Below, piece by piece: positions 8,510-17,285 of a stretch of DNA of 64,000 bases. This DNA is from Streptomyces orinoci (GTDB taxonomy: Bacteria; Actinomycetota; Actinomycetes; Streptomycetales; Streptomycetaceae): the NCBI RefSeq assembly GCF_003121295.1, contig NZ_PHNC01000006.1:370920-434919 (forward strand), in the 5' to 3' direction. The notes beneath the pieces are model-generated. The model saw only the letters and a program-made list of their open reading frames with translations, was not told where the DNA came from and did not search any database. The translations under genes were made by a program, and so were the position numbers. Each line of letters begins with the position of its first letter. The stretch's first letter is position 1.

Positions 8510-9169
8510 CTACTCGCCCACGGTGGCGGGGGCCGACTCCGCCTCCTGCCGCTCGCCGCTCCGGGCCGCGGCCTTTTTGGCCTTGATCCGCATCATCACA
8601 AAGGAGCCCACCCCGAACAGCGCGGCGGCGGCCAGACCGAAGTAGGAGATCTGGCCCATCCACTTCTCGGCCGCCTTGCCCACGGTGTAGACCAGCGCGA
8701 CCGTTCCGCCGGCCCAGCAGATGCCGCCGAGCACATTGGCGATCAGGAACTTCCAGTACGGCATCTTCAGCACACCGGCCAGCGGCCCGGCGAAGATCCG
8801 CAGCAGGGCGATAAAGCGGCCGACGAAGACGGCCCACATGCCCCACTTGGTGAAGGACCGCTCGGCGGTGGCCACATGGTGCGGCCCGAAGTGCTTGGGG
8901 AACTTACGGCCCAGCCAGGCCAGCAGCGGCTTGCCGCCCTTGCGGCCGATCAGATAGCCGATGGAGTCACCGATGATCGCTCCGGCCACCGCGCAGGCGC
9001 CCAGCACATAGGGGTTGATGTGGTCCTGGGAGGCCGCCATCAGCGTGGCACTGACCAGGACGATCTCACCGGGAAGCGGGATGCCCAGGCTCTCCAGGCC
9101 GATGACCCCGCCCACCATCAGGTAGACGGCGACCGCCGGCACCGTTTCGAGCCAATGCTGGATGTGCAA
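8510..9169 (-). CDS. DedA family membrane protein
   Basis: 219-aa integral membrane protein of the DedA family (lipid or undecaprenyl-phosphate flippase candidates). Seen: GLESLGIPLPGEIVLV, GAIIGDSIGYLIGRKGG and FVGRFIALLRIFAGPLAG, the re-entrant-loop motifs with the essential Glu and Arg residues. TTG at 9169 is chosen: the family begins at HIQHWL, and GGGGAGGAACC lies just upstream; the frame is open to 9475 without homology. The C-terminus is Lys/Glu-rich. Convergent with the ABC-F gene and divergent from the TetR gene. Confidence 0.88.
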   Translation of the reverse strand: MHIQHWLETVPAVAVYLMVGGVIGLESLGIPLPGEIVLVSATLMAASQDHINPYVLGACAVAGAIIGDSIGYLIGRKGGKPLLAWLGRKFPKHFGPHHVATAERSFTKWGMWAVFVGRFIALLRIFAGPLAGVLKMPYWKFLIANVLGGICWAGGTVALVYTVGKAAEKWMGQISYFGLAAAALFGVGSFVMMRIKAKKAAARSGERQEAESAPATVGE

Positions 9170-9236
9170 CGCCGGTTCCTCCCCGGATGACGACCTGTTT
9201 CCCGGCGCGCGCCGATGCGGGCGCACCCCGGGAAGC

Positions 9237-9248
9237 GTACTTGAGTAC
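9237..9248. promoter_or_regulatory. Short inverted repeat in the DedA/TetR intergenic region
   Basis: GTACTTGAGTAC, two 5-bp arms around TG, lies about 70 bp upstream of the dedA start and 170 bp before the TetR start. It could be an operator or part of a promoter; the symmetry is short and may be chance. Confidence 0.3.
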
Positions 9249-9416
9249 AGAGACTCGGGTTCCGGGCCTTTGGTTGAGCGAGGCCGGGGAAGCGGGCATT
9301 TCGCCACTTTTCCACTACTCAGCGCACACAAACGGTCGCCCTGAGCGCGCTGCCGGCGATATTTACCGGCCACCCGGCCTGTGATGTCGCGGTAGCGCAC
9401 AGATACGGTTTGGGCC

Positions 9417-10145
9417 ATGGATCTTTCCGGAACGAGCGCTACGGACGTAAACACCGGGCCGGAGGCGGCGATCAAGGCCGCCGCCCGTCAACTGCTGGTG
9501 AAACTGGGCGCCGGAAGGCTGTCCCTGGATGCCGTCGCCGAGGGCGGCGGCTTTGCCGCCGGCGAGGTGGCGGCGGTCTTCCCGCATCGGGACGATCTGC
9601 TGACCGCGCTGGTCATCGACGCCTACAACGACTCCGGTGCCGCCATGGAGCGGGCGGACCAGGAGGCCCGGGAGGCGGGCGCCCCGGCGGGTGCCCGGCT
9701 GCTCGCGGTGAGCCGGGCCCTGCGGCAGTGGTCCTTTGCCAACCCCGGTGAGTTCACGCTGATTTACGGCTCGCCGGTCCCCGGCTACCACGCCCCGCAG
9801 GACACCGTCCCGGCCGCCTCGCGCACCCCCGCCGTGCTGGCCGGGATCATCCGCTCGGCGCTGGAGGCCGGTGAACTCACCCCGCCCCGGCGGGCGTTGC
9901 CCGGCCCCCCGCTGCTGCTGCCGGAGGCGGTGGAGCTCTTCGGCGGCCTGCCCGAGGCCCCGTTCGCGGACCTTGTCGAGCGCGGCATCGTGCTGTGGAG
10001 CAATCTGATCGGGCTCCTGGTCTTCCAGGTCTTCAGCCGCACCCATGACAGCGTCCGGGACGAGTCCGCGTTCTTCGACTACGCCATCGCCGTGGCGGCC
10101 GAGAGCACCGGACTCGCGGTTCCCTTGGGCGAGCACACCGACTAG
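9417..10145 (+). CDS. TetR/AcrR-family regulator with WHG-type ligand domain
   Basis: 242-aa regulator. The N-terminal 60 residues fit a TetR HTH (EAAIKAAARQLLVKLGAGRL, then LDAVAEGGGF, then HRDDLLTALVIDAYN), although the recognition helix is diverged. The C-terminal part (RQWSFANPGEFTLIYGSPVP and FQVFSRTHDS) matches the WHG/TetR_C_33 domain common in actinobacteria. ATG at 9417. Target unknown; the divergent dedA gene is the nearest candidate. Confidence 0.8.
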   Translation: MDLSGTSATDVNTGPEAAIKAAARQLLVKLGAGRLSLDAVAEGGGFAAGEVAAVFPHRDDLLTALVIDAYNDSGAAMERADQEAREAGAPAGARLLAVSRALRQWSFANPGEFTLIYGSPVPGYHAPQDTVPAASRTPAVLAGIIRSALEAGELTPPRRALPGPPLLLPEAVELFGGLPEAPFADLVERGIVLWSNLIGLLVFQVFSRTHDSVRDESAFFDYAIAVAAESTGLAVPLGEHTD

Positions 10146-10321
10146 ACCATCCGCCCGCGTGCGCGGCACCGGCGGGGAATCAGGCCGTGAACACCACCAG
10201 AACCCTCTGTTTTGTCATTGCGGCGCAGCTCGCCCAGCACATCGGCAGCGCCGGGCAGCGCAGGGATGCGCCCCCGGCCGTGGCAGGACCCCATGCTCGA
10301 CCGGATGGAACACACCCTTTT

Positions 10322-10504
10322 TCAGCGTGAGTTCCAGCCGGTCAGCCGGGTGCTGTCCGTGGCGTCCAGGGCGAGGTGCTCGATTCCGGGCTCCGGGTCA
10401 CGGCCGGATTTGGTGATAACCCGTACGGAATTGCCCTTTTCAGCCGGCAGCCGGGCGGTGGCCGCCCCGGCGGGCCCGGCTCCTATAACGACATAAAGAC
10501 TCAC
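10322..10504 (-). pseudogene. NAD(P)-binding oxidoreductase/epimerase, N-terminal remnant
   Basis: 60-aa ORF from GTG 10504 starting MSLYVVIGAGPAGAATARL, a Rossmann GxGxxG motif, followed by KGNSVRVITKSGRDPEPG and HLALDATDSTRL. This matches the opening of NAD-dependent epimerase/dehydratase-type proteins of about 300 aa. The frame stops soon afterwards and no continuation is seen downstream, so the gene is truncated. Confidence 0.65.
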
Positions 10505-10525
10505 CCGCGCACAGCAGCGCGGGTG
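10502..10525. repeat. 9-bp inverted repeat over remnant start
   Basis: CACCCGCGC (10502-10510) and GCGCGGGTG (10517-10525) separated by six bases. It overlaps the start codon of the oxidoreductase remnant, so it may be an old operator or a hairpin. Confidence 0.5.
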
Positions 10526-10660
10526 TTCGCGGCCCGAACGCCCCGGTCACGGGCGCCGGGCCGGTAAAGATCCGTCGAAGTGAGCACATACCCGGCTCCC
10601 ATGCTGCCGCAGGCCGGGACCGGTCAGAAGTGAACGGTCCGCCGGGGCCCGGGGTGTGCA

Positions 10661-13075
10661 ATGCTCAGGGGCGTGACGAGCGAGTCTGTGCGCGACGAGG
10701 ACCCCGCCACACTGCCTGCTGTGGTCGCACTGGCCCGGGTAGTGGCCAAGCTGCGGTCCGACAATGAGCGGCTGGAGCAGTTGGCATCCACCACCGCCGT
10801 ACTGGAACGTGCCAAGGGCGTATTGATGGCCCGTTCCGGCTGCTCGGCCCCGGAGGCCCAGGAGGAGCTGACCCGGCGTGCGGCGGCCGGAGGACGCACG
10901 CTCACGGAGGAGTCGTGGATAGTCCTCGGTGAGATCCGGCCGCGCCCGGCCGTACCCGCCGCCCGGGGCGGCGAGCGCTCCCCCGGCGCGTCCGGCCCCG
11001 GTCCTCGTCCCCGGCACACCGGCGGCGACGCCCCGCGGCCGCCGGAGAGCACGGCACTGGGGGCGCTGGGCGAGGCCCTGGCCGGCGTCACCGATTCGCA
11101 TGATGTGGCCCGGCGGCTGCTGGACCAGCTGGCCGCCGATCCGGTGCTGGCCGACGCCGTGATGCTCTACACCCGTACCGGTGACGGTGCCCTGGAGCTG
11201 GCCGGGCACGCCGGCGTCGGGGCCACCGTGGCGGCCCAGTGGCGGCATGTGCCGCCGGTCAGCGGGATCGCCGCCCTGGATGTGATCCGGCGCGGCGAGG
11301 CGGTGTGGCTGGAGGACGCCGAACGCGACGCGGACCGCTACCACCTGATCGGGGAGCCCGTCTGCCGGTGGCCCACCCGCGCCTGGCTCCCGGTGGTCAC
11401 CGGTGGCAAGGTCACCGCGGCCCTGGGCGTACTGCGCACCGTGGACGCCCCCTTTGCCCCGGCCGCCCGCGAACTGCTGCGGGGGACGGCCAGGTTGTGC
11501 GCGGGCAGCCTGAGCGTGACCGGCACCGGCGGCGGACGGCCCGCCGACCGCACGGCGGAGCAGGTCCAGGCCGTCTTCGACGCCCTCCCCGGGCCGGCCG
11601 TCCTGCTCACCCCGCTGCGCTCGGCGGCCGGCCAGGTCGAGGACTTCCGGATCGACGCTGCCGCCCCCGCCTCGGTGGACGTCGCCGGCCGGCGCGGCCA
11701 CCGGCTGGTGGGGATGCGTCTGCTGGAGTCCTATCCGACCATGGCCGGTTCCCCGGTCTGGCAGGGCTATCTGGAGACCCTGGACACCGGCGCCGTCTAC
11801 CGGACCGGGCCCTTCCTCTACCAGGCGGTGGAGGCCGGGGTCCGGCAGCACTCCGCCTACACCCTGCGGGCCGCCAGGCTGGGCGACCGGCTGGTGGTCA
11901 CCTGGTCCTGCCAGGATGAGGCCGCCCGCCAGCGGGAACTGCTCTCCGAGCTCCAGCGGGTGGGCAACCTCGGCTGGGCGGACTGGAACCTGGTGGCCGA
12001 CACCGTCACCTGGTCACCCCAGGTGTACGACATCCTCGACCGGGACCGGGCACTGGGCCCGATGTCACTGGACGAACTGCCGGGCCGGGTGCTGCCCGAG
12101 GACCTGCCGGGCTTCACCCGGGCGCTGCGGGAGCTTCTCGGCGGGGGCACCGGGCTGGACCATCAGTTCCGGATCCGTACGGGCACCGGTGTGCGGCATC
12201 TGCGGATGGTCGCCGAGGCGGTGCCGGACGCCGATGGCGCCCCGGTGGAGGTGCATGCCTTCGTCCAGGATCTCACCGCCCGGCGCCGTGCCGAGCTGGC
12301 CCTGACCGAGACCCAGCGGGCGGTGCTGGCCCAGCGCAATGTGCTGGAGGCCGAACGCACCGTCGCCGCCCGCCTCCAGCACGCGCTGCTGCCGCTGCCC
12401 GGGCAGTCGCTGAACCTGGCGGGCCTGCGGGTGGAGGTGGCCTATCTGCCCTCCCATGACGACCTCAATGTGGGCGGCGACTGGTACAGCGCGGTGGAAA
12501 TGCCCGATGGCAGCGTGCTGTTCGCGGTCGGCGACGTCGCCGGGCACGGCATCGACGCGGTGGCCACCATGGCGCAGCTGCGCTTCACCGCCAAGGGCAT
12601 GGTCTTCACCGGCTCCTCGCTGACCGGAGCGCTCCAGCGGCTCAACACCCTGCTGCTGCACACCCATGACGGGCACCACACCACCGCCACCATGGTGCTC
12701 GGCCGCTACGACCCCACGCGCCGCTGCCTGACCTGGGCCCAGGCCGGCCATCCGCCACCGCTGCTGGTCCGCCAGGGCAAGGCGGAATTCCTCACCCCGC
12801 CCGACGGCATCCTGCTGGGTGCCACACCACAGCCGCACCATGCCGAGGCCGAGTGCCTGCTCGAGCCCGGCGACCATCTGCTGCTCTACACGGACGGACT
12901 GATCGAACGCCCCCGTGAGCACCTGGACGAGGGCTTCGGCCGCTTCGCCGAGGCGGCCCGGCGCGAGCTGGGCGAGGCGGGCAAGGGTTCGCTCCAGCCG
13001 TTGCTGGACCGGTTGCTGTCGGGTCAACAGCGCGATGACATCTGCCTGTTGGATGTGCATCTGCCGGGCGCCTGA
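10661..13075 (+). CDS. ANTAR-GAF-PAS-SpoIIE phosphatase (multi-domain signalling protein)
   Basis: 804-aa cytoplasmic signalling protein. An ANTAR-like segment comes first (VLERAKGVLMARSGCSAPEA, residues about 45-85), then a GAF domain (about 125-280) and two PAS-like segments (about 300-430 and 440-545). The second PAS contains WADWNLVADTVTWSPQVYDI. A PP2C-type SpoIIE domain closes the protein (about 570-800) with GGDWYSAVEMPDG, VGDVAGHGIDAVATMAQLR, YTDGLIERPRE and RDDICLLDV, the metal-binding Asp residues. Such phosphatases act on anti-anti-sigma factors in stress and development. ATG 10661 or GTG 10673 (after AGGGGC) could be the start. Confidence 0.88.
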   Translation: MLRGVTSESVRDEDPATLPAVVALARVVAKLRSDNERLEQLASTTAVLERAKGVLMARSGCSAPEAQEELTRRAAAGGRTLTEESWIVLGEIRPRPAVPAARGGERSPGASGPGPRPRHTGGDAPRPPESTALGALGEALAGVTDSHDVARRLLDQLAADPVLADAVMLYTRTGDGALELAGHAGVGATVAAQWRHVPPVSGIAALDVIRRGEAVWLEDAERDADRYHLIGEPVCRWPTRAWLPVVTGGKVTAALGVLRTVDAPFAPAARELLRGTARLCAGSLSVTGTGGGRPADRTAEQVQAVFDALPGPAVLLTPLRSAAGQVEDFRIDAAAPASVDVAGRRGHRLVGMRLLESYPTMAGSPVWQGYLETLDTGAVYRTGPFLYQAVEAGVRQHSAYTLRAARLGDRLVVTWSCQDEAARQRELLSELQRVGNLGWADWNLVADTVTWSPQVYDILDRDRALGPMSLDELPGRVLPEDLPGFTRALRELLGGGTGLDHQFRIRTGTGVRHLRMVAEAVPDADGAPVEVHAFVQDLTARRRAELALTETQRAVLAQRNVLEAERTVAARLQHALLPLPGQSLNLAGLRVEVAYLPSHDDLNVGGDWYSAVEMPDGSVLFAVGDVAGHGIDAVATMAQLRFTAKGMVFTGSSLTGALQRLNTLLLHTHDGHHTTATMVLGRYDPTRRCLTWAQAGHPPPLLVRQGKAEFLTPPDGILLGATPQPHHAEAECLLEPGDHLLLYTDGLIERPREHLDEGFGRFAEAARRELGEAGKGSLQPLLDRLLSGQQRDDICLLDVHLPGA

Positions 13076-13134
13076 CAGCGGCGAACCGTGCGACCGGCAG
13101 CCGGGGCCCCACGGTGGGGCGGGGCCCCGCGCCC

Positions 13135-14577
13135 CTACCGGGCCGGGTGGAGCCGCACCGAGAACACCGTGCGGCCCGGCCGGCTTTCGGCGGTCGCCCG
13201 GCCGCCGTGGGCCGTGGTCACCGCCGAGACGATGGCCAGACCCAGTCCGGTGCTGCCGGTGCGCCGGGAGCGCTGGTGGTCGGCGCGGGTGAAGCGCTGG
13301 AAGACCTCCGGCAGCAGCTCCGCCGGGATGCCCGGACCGTCATCCGTCACGGTCAGCTCGACGGCTCCGTCCGGCGCGGGCGCCAGCCGCAACTCCACCT
13401 GGGTACCGGCAGGCGTATGCACCCTCGCGTTGGCCAGCAGGTTGGCGATCACCTGGTGCAGCCGGTGCTCGTCTCCCGGCACCAGCACCGGTTCCTCCGG
13501 CAGGTCCAGCAGCCAGCGGTGACCGGGGGCGGCCGCCCGGGCGTCGTCCATGGCGTCCAGCGCCAGCCGGGTCAGGTCCACCGGCTCGCGGGCCAGCGGC
13601 CGTCCCGCGTCCAGCCGGGCCAGCAGCAGCAGGTCGTCCACCAGGCCGCTCATCCGCCGGGACTCGGACTGGATACGCTCCAGGGCGTGCCGCACCTCCT
13701 CCGGCACCGGCTCCGGGTGGCGCAGTGCCAGCTCCGCATGGGCCCGTACGGTGGCCACCGGGGTACGCAGCTCATGGCTGGCGTCGGCGGCGAATCTGCG
13801 CAGCCGCTCCTCGCCGGCCTGCCGGCGGCTCAGCGCGTCCCCGACATGTCCCAGCATCCGGTTGAGCGCCGCGCCGACCCGGCCCACCTCGGTCCGCGGG
13901 TCGGTGTCCGGCACCGGGTCCGGCATCTCCACCTCGCCGCTGGCCAGCGGCAGCCGGGTGACCTCGTCGGCGGTGGCCGCCACCCGGTGCAGCGGCCGCA
14001 GCGCCAGCCGCACCCAGACCGCCCCGGCCAGTCCGGTCACCGTCAGTGCGGTGCCGAAGACGGCCGCCTCCACCAGTTCCAGGCGGTGCACCGTCTCCTC
14101 CACCCGGTGCAGCGGCAGCCCGGTCACCAGGACATCGCCGTCGTCGCCGGGGACCGCCGTCAGCCGGTAGCGGCCCAGTGCGGAGATCCGCACACTGTGC
14201 CCCCGCCCGTCCGCCGGGAGGGCGGCCAGCGTGCCGAGGTCCTGGCCGGTCAGCGGCACGGCGGCGTCGCTCTGCTGCCGTACCACCGCGGCCTGGGTGG
14301 TCTCGCCGTGCTTCAGACGCGCCCCGAAGGTGCCGTCCGCCTGCCCCCTGGTGTCGGGCCGGTTGTCGGCGTCCGGGCGCTCGTCATGCTCCAGGCTGGC
14401 CGCGAACTTCCCATGGGACGCGGCCAGTTGCTGGTCGAGCCGGCCGACCAGGAAGGTCCGCAGGGCCAGCGCGGTGGTCACCCCCACGGCCAGGCAGACC
14501 AGGGCGAGCAGGGCCACCAGCCCAGCGGTCAGCCGGCCGCGCAGGGTGCGCGGCGGCATCCGGCCGAGGATGCTCAC
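13135..14577 (-). CDS. Sensor histidine kinase
   Basis: 480-aa membrane kinase. A TM helix lies near residues 15-38 (LVALLALVCLAVGVTTALAL) and a second near 165-187, enclosing an extracellular sensor of about 125 residues. HAMP follows, then the HisKA H-box FAADASHELRTPVATVRAHA. The ATPase domain has the N-box HQVIANLLANARVHTPAG, G1 VTDDGPGIP and G2 STGLGLAIV. The GTG start overlaps the response-regulator stop by 4 bp. Its partner is the adjacent OmpR-type regulator; the signal is unknown. Confidence 0.93.
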   Translation of the reverse strand: MSILGRMPPRTLRGRLTAGLVALLALVCLAVGVTTALALRTFLVGRLDQQLAASHGKFAASLEHDERPDADNRPDTRGQADGTFGARLKHGETTQAAVVRQQSDAAVPLTGQDLGTLAALPADGRGHSVRISALGRYRLTAVPGDDGDVLVTGLPLHRVEETVHRLELVEAAVFGTALTVTGLAGAVWVRLALRPLHRVAATADEVTRLPLASGEVEMPDPVPDTDPRTEVGRVGAALNRMLGHVGDALSRRQAGEERLRRFAADASHELRTPVATVRAHAELALRHPEPVPEEVRHALERIQSESRRMSGLVDDLLLLARLDAGRPLAREPVDLTRLALDAMDDARAAAPGHRWLLDLPEEPVLVPGDEHRLHQVIANLLANARVHTPAGTQVELRLAPAPDGAVELTVTDDGPGIPAELLPEVFQRFTRADHQRSRRTGSTGLGLAIVSAVTTAHGGRATAESRPGRTVFSVRLHPAR

Positions 14578-15308
14578 GGCTGCTCCGGCTTGAGGACATA
14601 GCCCACCCCGCGCACGGTGTGGATCAGTGGCGTCCGCCCGGCGTCGATCTTCTTGCGCAGATAGCTGATGTAGAGCTCCACCACATGTGCCCGGCCACCG
14701 AAGTCATAGGACCAGACCCGGTCCAGGATCTGTGCCTTGGACAGCACCCGGCGCGGATTGCGCATCAGAAACCGCAGCAGCTCGAACTCGGTGCGGGACA
14801 GTTCCACCACCGTGCCGCCCCGGGTGACCTCCCGTGCCTCCTCGTCCATCACCAGGTCCCCGGCCACCAGCAGGCTGCCGCCCGGGGAGCCGGTCATCCC
14901 GGCCCGGCGCAGCAGTCCGCGCAGCCGGGCCAGCACCTCCTCCAGGCTGAAGGGCTTGGTGACATAGTCGTCGCCGCCCGCGGTGATCCCGGCGATCCGG
15001 TCCTCCACCGCGTCCCGGGCGGTGAGGAAGAGCACACAGACCTCGGGCAGTAGGGCCCGCAGCTCGCGCAGCACCCGCAGCCCGTCCATGTCCGGCAGCA
15101 TCCAGTCCAGCACCACGGCGTCCGGGCGCAGCGAGCGGGCGGCGGCCAGCGCCCCGGCCCCGTCCGCCGCGGTGCGCACCTGCCAGCCCTCGTGGCGCAG
15201 GGCCCGGGAGAGGACCTCGGTCAGATCGTCCTCGTCATCGACGACCAGGACCCGTACGGGCGTGCCGTCGGGCCGGAGCAGGGCGCGGGGCCGGGTGTGG
15301 TTCTCCAT
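14574..15308 (-). CDS. OmpR-family response regulator
   Basis: 244-aa regulator. The receiver domain shows VLVVDDEDDL, phospho-acceptor Asp in VVLDWMLPDMDGL, LTARD and DYVTKPF. A C-terminal winged helix follows (LSRTEFELLRFLMRNPRRV, VELYISYLRKKID, IHTVRGVGYVL). First gene of a two-gene operon with the kinase. Upstream, two facing direct-repeat boxes lie between it and the reductase operon, so it probably controls both itself and that operon. Confidence 0.94.
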   Translation of the reverse strand: MENHTRPRALLRPDGTPVRVLVVDDEDDLTEVLSRALRHEGWQVRTAADGAGALAAARSLRPDAVVLDWMLPDMDGLRVLRELRALLPEVCVLFLTARDAVEDRIAGITAGGDDYVTKPFSLEEVLARLRGLLRRAGMTGSPGGSLLVAGDLVMDEEAREVTRGGTVVELSRTEFELLRFLMRNPRRVLSKAQILDRVWSYDFGGRAHVVELYISYLRKKIDAGRTPLIHTVRGVGYVLKPEQP

Positions 15309-15356
15309 GGCCCTTCAAGGATCCCCTGCCGCGACGGGTGCCGGTGCACGGATTTC

Positions 15357-15375
15357 CCTATGAGTTCCTTCTGAG
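15357..15375 (-). promoter_or_regulatory. OmpR-type direct-repeat box A
   Basis: Read on the minus strand: CTCAGAAG-GAA-CTCATAGG, two 8-bp half-sites repeated with an 11-bp period. This is the spacing of sites bound by dimers of OmpR/PhoP-family regulators. It lies about 50 bp upstream of the response-regulator start. Confidence 0.65.
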
Positions 15376-15394
15376 GACGCCCGCCGCCCGGCCG

Positions 15395-15413
15395 CTCAGA
15401 GGGTTCTCAAAGG
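15395..15413 (+). promoter_or_regulatory. OmpR-type direct-repeat box B
   Basis: CTCAGAGG-GTT-CTCAAAGG, the same 11-bp-period repeat as box A but on the opposite strand. It faces the reductase/FMN/ApbE operon, about 80 bp upstream of its ATG. The two boxes share 15 of 19 positions. Confidence 0.65.
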
Positions 15414-15492
15414 AAGCGCTGCCAGGCTGGCGCCCGGCCGAGCGACCCGCCCCGCCCTGGGGAGGCTCCGCCACGCGGAAGAGGGAGCGCTT

Positions 15493-16818
15493 ATGACCGT
15501 CCACCGGCAGCGAGTGAGGATCACCCCGCTCGCCGCCCAGACGCTGATCTGGGCCGGTGCGGCCGGGGTCACCGGCCTGTGGTGGTCCGACACCACCTCT
15601 GTGGTCGGCACCGCGGGCTGGCTCACCGGGGCCGGCCGGATCACCGGTCTGCTCGCCGGATACTCCTGCGCCGTGCTGCTGGCCCTGATGGCCCGGGTGC
15701 CGGCGGTGGACCGTGGAGTGGGCACCGACCGGCTGGCCCGCTGGCACGCGGCCGGTGGCCGCTACACGGTGGGCCTGGCCCTGGCCCATACCCTGCTGAT
15801 CATCCTCGGCTACTCCCGGACCACCCGCTCCGGGCTGGTGCACCAGACCACCACCCTGGTCCTGGACTACCCGGAGATGCTCAAGGGCACCATCGGCTTT
15901 CTGCTGCTGGTGGCCACCGGAGTGATCTCGGCGCGCGCCGCCCGCCGCAGGCTCGGCTATGAGACCTGGCACTATCTGCACTGGGCCACCTATCTTGCGG
16001 TGTTCCTGGCCTTCGGCCACCAACTGGCCGACGGCGCCGACTTCGTGGGCAACCAGAAGGCCCAACTGGCCTGGTACGCGCTCTATCTGGGAGTGGCCGC
16101 CCTGCTGCTGTGGTACCGCTTCATCCTCCCGGTGCGCCGCGGGCTGCGGCACCGGCTGCGGGTGGCCGGGGTACGGCCGGAGGCGCCCGGGGTGGTCTCG
16201 GTCTATCTCACCGGTGAAGGGCTGGACCAACTGGCCGCCGAACCGGGGCAGTTCTTCCGCTGGCGGTTCCTGACCCGCGGCCTGTGGTGGACGGCCAACC
16301 CCTACTCGCTGTCCGCCCCGGCCCGGCCGGACCTGCTGCGTATCACCGTCAAGGCGGCCGGAACGCACAGCGCCGCCGTGGCCCGGCTGGCCCCCGGCAC
16401 CCGAGTGTGGGCCGAGGGCCCGTACGGGGCGTTCACCGCCGCCGCCCGCCGCGGGGAGCGCAAGACGCTGCTGCTGGGCGGGGGCGTGGGCATCACCCCG
16501 CTGCGCGCCCTGTTCGAGACCCTGCCCGGCGAGGTGACCCTGCTCTACCGGGCCCGGCGGGCCGAGGACCTGGCGCTGCGCGGCGAACTGGAGGCGATAG
16601 CCGCGGCCCGTGGCGCCCGGGTGCACTACGCGGTGGACGGCCCGGCGGGCCAGGCGGTGCCGCTGACCGCCCGCTCCCTGCAACGGCTGGTGCCCGATCT
16701 GGCCGAGCACGAGGTCTACCTCTGCGGCCCGCCCGGCATGACCGAGGCGGCGCTGCGGGCCCTGCGGCGTGCGGGCGTACCCGGCCGCCGCATCCACCAT
16801 GAGTCCTTCGCCTTCTGA
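15493..16818 (+). CDS. Ferric-reductase-like membrane oxidoreductase (haem + FAD/NAD(P))
   Basis: 441-aa electron-transfer protein. The N-terminal 210 residues form about six TM helices of the ferric-reductase/NOX type, with candidate haem histidines in RWHAAGGRYTVGLALAHTLL and ETWHYLHWATYLAVFLAFGH. The C-terminal part is a flavin/nicotinamide module: FRWRFLTRG and NPYSLSAP bind flavin, KTLLLGGGVGITPLRAL is the NAD(P) motif, and VYLCGPPGMTEAALRAL follows. ATG 15493 follows GAGGGAG. First gene of an operon with an FMN-binding protein and ApbE. Likely moves electrons from NAD(P)H across the membrane to the FMN protein. Confidence 0.88.
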   Translation: MTVHRQRVRITPLAAQTLIWAGAAGVTGLWWSDTTSVVGTAGWLTGAGRITGLLAGYSCAVLLALMARVPAVDRGVGTDRLARWHAAGGRYTVGLALAHTLLIILGYSRTTRSGLVHQTTTLVLDYPEMLKGTIGFLLLVATGVISARAARRRLGYETWHYLHWATYLAVFLAFGHQLADGADFVGNQKAQLAWYALYLGVAALLLWYRFILPVRRGLRHRLRVAGVRPEAPGVVSVYLTGEGLDQLAAEPGQFFRWRFLTRGLWWTANPYSLSAPARPDLLRITVKAAGTHSAAVARLAPGTRVWAEGPYGAFTAAARRGERKTLLLGGGVGITPLRALFETLPGEVTLLYRARRAEDLALRGELEAIAAARGARVHYAVDGPAGQAVPLTARSLQRLVPDLAEHEVYLCGPPGMTEAALRALRRAGVPGRRIHHESFAF

Positions 16819-16862
16819 CCGCCGGCACACCGCTGCCCGACCGACGATTTAGGGAGCCTCCT

Positions 16863-17285
16863 ATGCGCCGAGCCGTCCTGGCCACCGTCTCCACCGTGGC
16901 GGGCGTGGTACTGCTGCTGGCCCTCAAACCGCACCGGGCCACTCCCCCGCCCGTCGCGGTACCGCCGCCCGGCAGGACCCCGCCCGCCCACTCCGGCGGC
17001 GGCAGCCGCACCGGCACCTTCACCGGCCAGGTCATCGACACCCGCTATGGCCCGGTTCAGGTCGCCGCCACGCTCCGGCAAGGGCGGCTGACCGCGGTCA
17101 AGGTGCTCCAGACACCCTCCGACAACGGCCGTGACCAGGAGATCGCCGACTATGCGGTGCCCCGGCTGACCCAGGAGGCGCTGGGCGCGCAGAGCGCCCG
17201 TATCGACGCGGTCAGCGGTGCCAGTTACACCAGCGAGGGCTATATCCGGTCCCTGCAGAGCGCCCTGGACCAGGCCGGTGCCTGA
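16863..17285 (+). CDS. FMN-binding domain protein (covalent flavoprotein)
   Basis: 140-aa exported or membrane-anchored protein: an N-terminal hydrophobic segment (LATVSTVAGVVLLLAL), a Pro-rich linker, then an FMN-binding domain. DAVSGASYTSEGY matches the DxxSGAxxT flavinylation motif, in which ApbE joins FMN to the Thr. ATG at 16863 follows GGGAG. The reductase is upstream and the ApbE gene overlaps its 3' end, which fits an extracytosolic flavin electron-transfer chain. Confidence 0.9.
   Translation: MRRAVLATVSTVAGVVLLLALKPHRATPPPVAVPPPGRTPPAHSGGGSRTGTFTGQVIDTRYGPVQVAATLRQGRLTAVKVLQTPSDNGRDQEIADYAVPRLTQEALGAQSARIDAVSGASYTSEGYIRSLQSALDQAGA

Larger units (their letters stand above)
10146..10660. 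other. Decayed intergenic stretch
   Basis: About 500 bp without an intact gene between the TetR gene and the SpoIIE phosphatase. It holds a 5'-terminal remnant of an NAD(P)-binding oxidoreductase on the minus strand and a perfect 9-bp hairpin over that remnant's start. The rest (10146-10320) shows short ORFs on both strands with no recognisable homology. It looks like a gene-loss scar. Confidence 0.55.

Noticed and set aside
6945..8846. 633-aa minus-strand ORF
   Set aside because: Antisense to the ABC-F gene, crosses the terminator and the DedA gene; Gly/Gln/Arg-rich shadow composition.
10212..10496. 94-aa plus-strand ORF in the decayed gap
   Set aside because: No ribosome-binding site or homology; opposite to the oxidoreductase remnant.
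13076..13134. GGGGCCCC-rich palindromic run as terminator between phosphatase and kinase genes
   Set aside because: Runs of G and C can pair in several registers; no single convincing hairpin.
13114..14601. 495-aa plus-strand ORF
   Set aside because: Antisense to the histidine kinase, whose H, N, G1 and G2 boxes are all in order.
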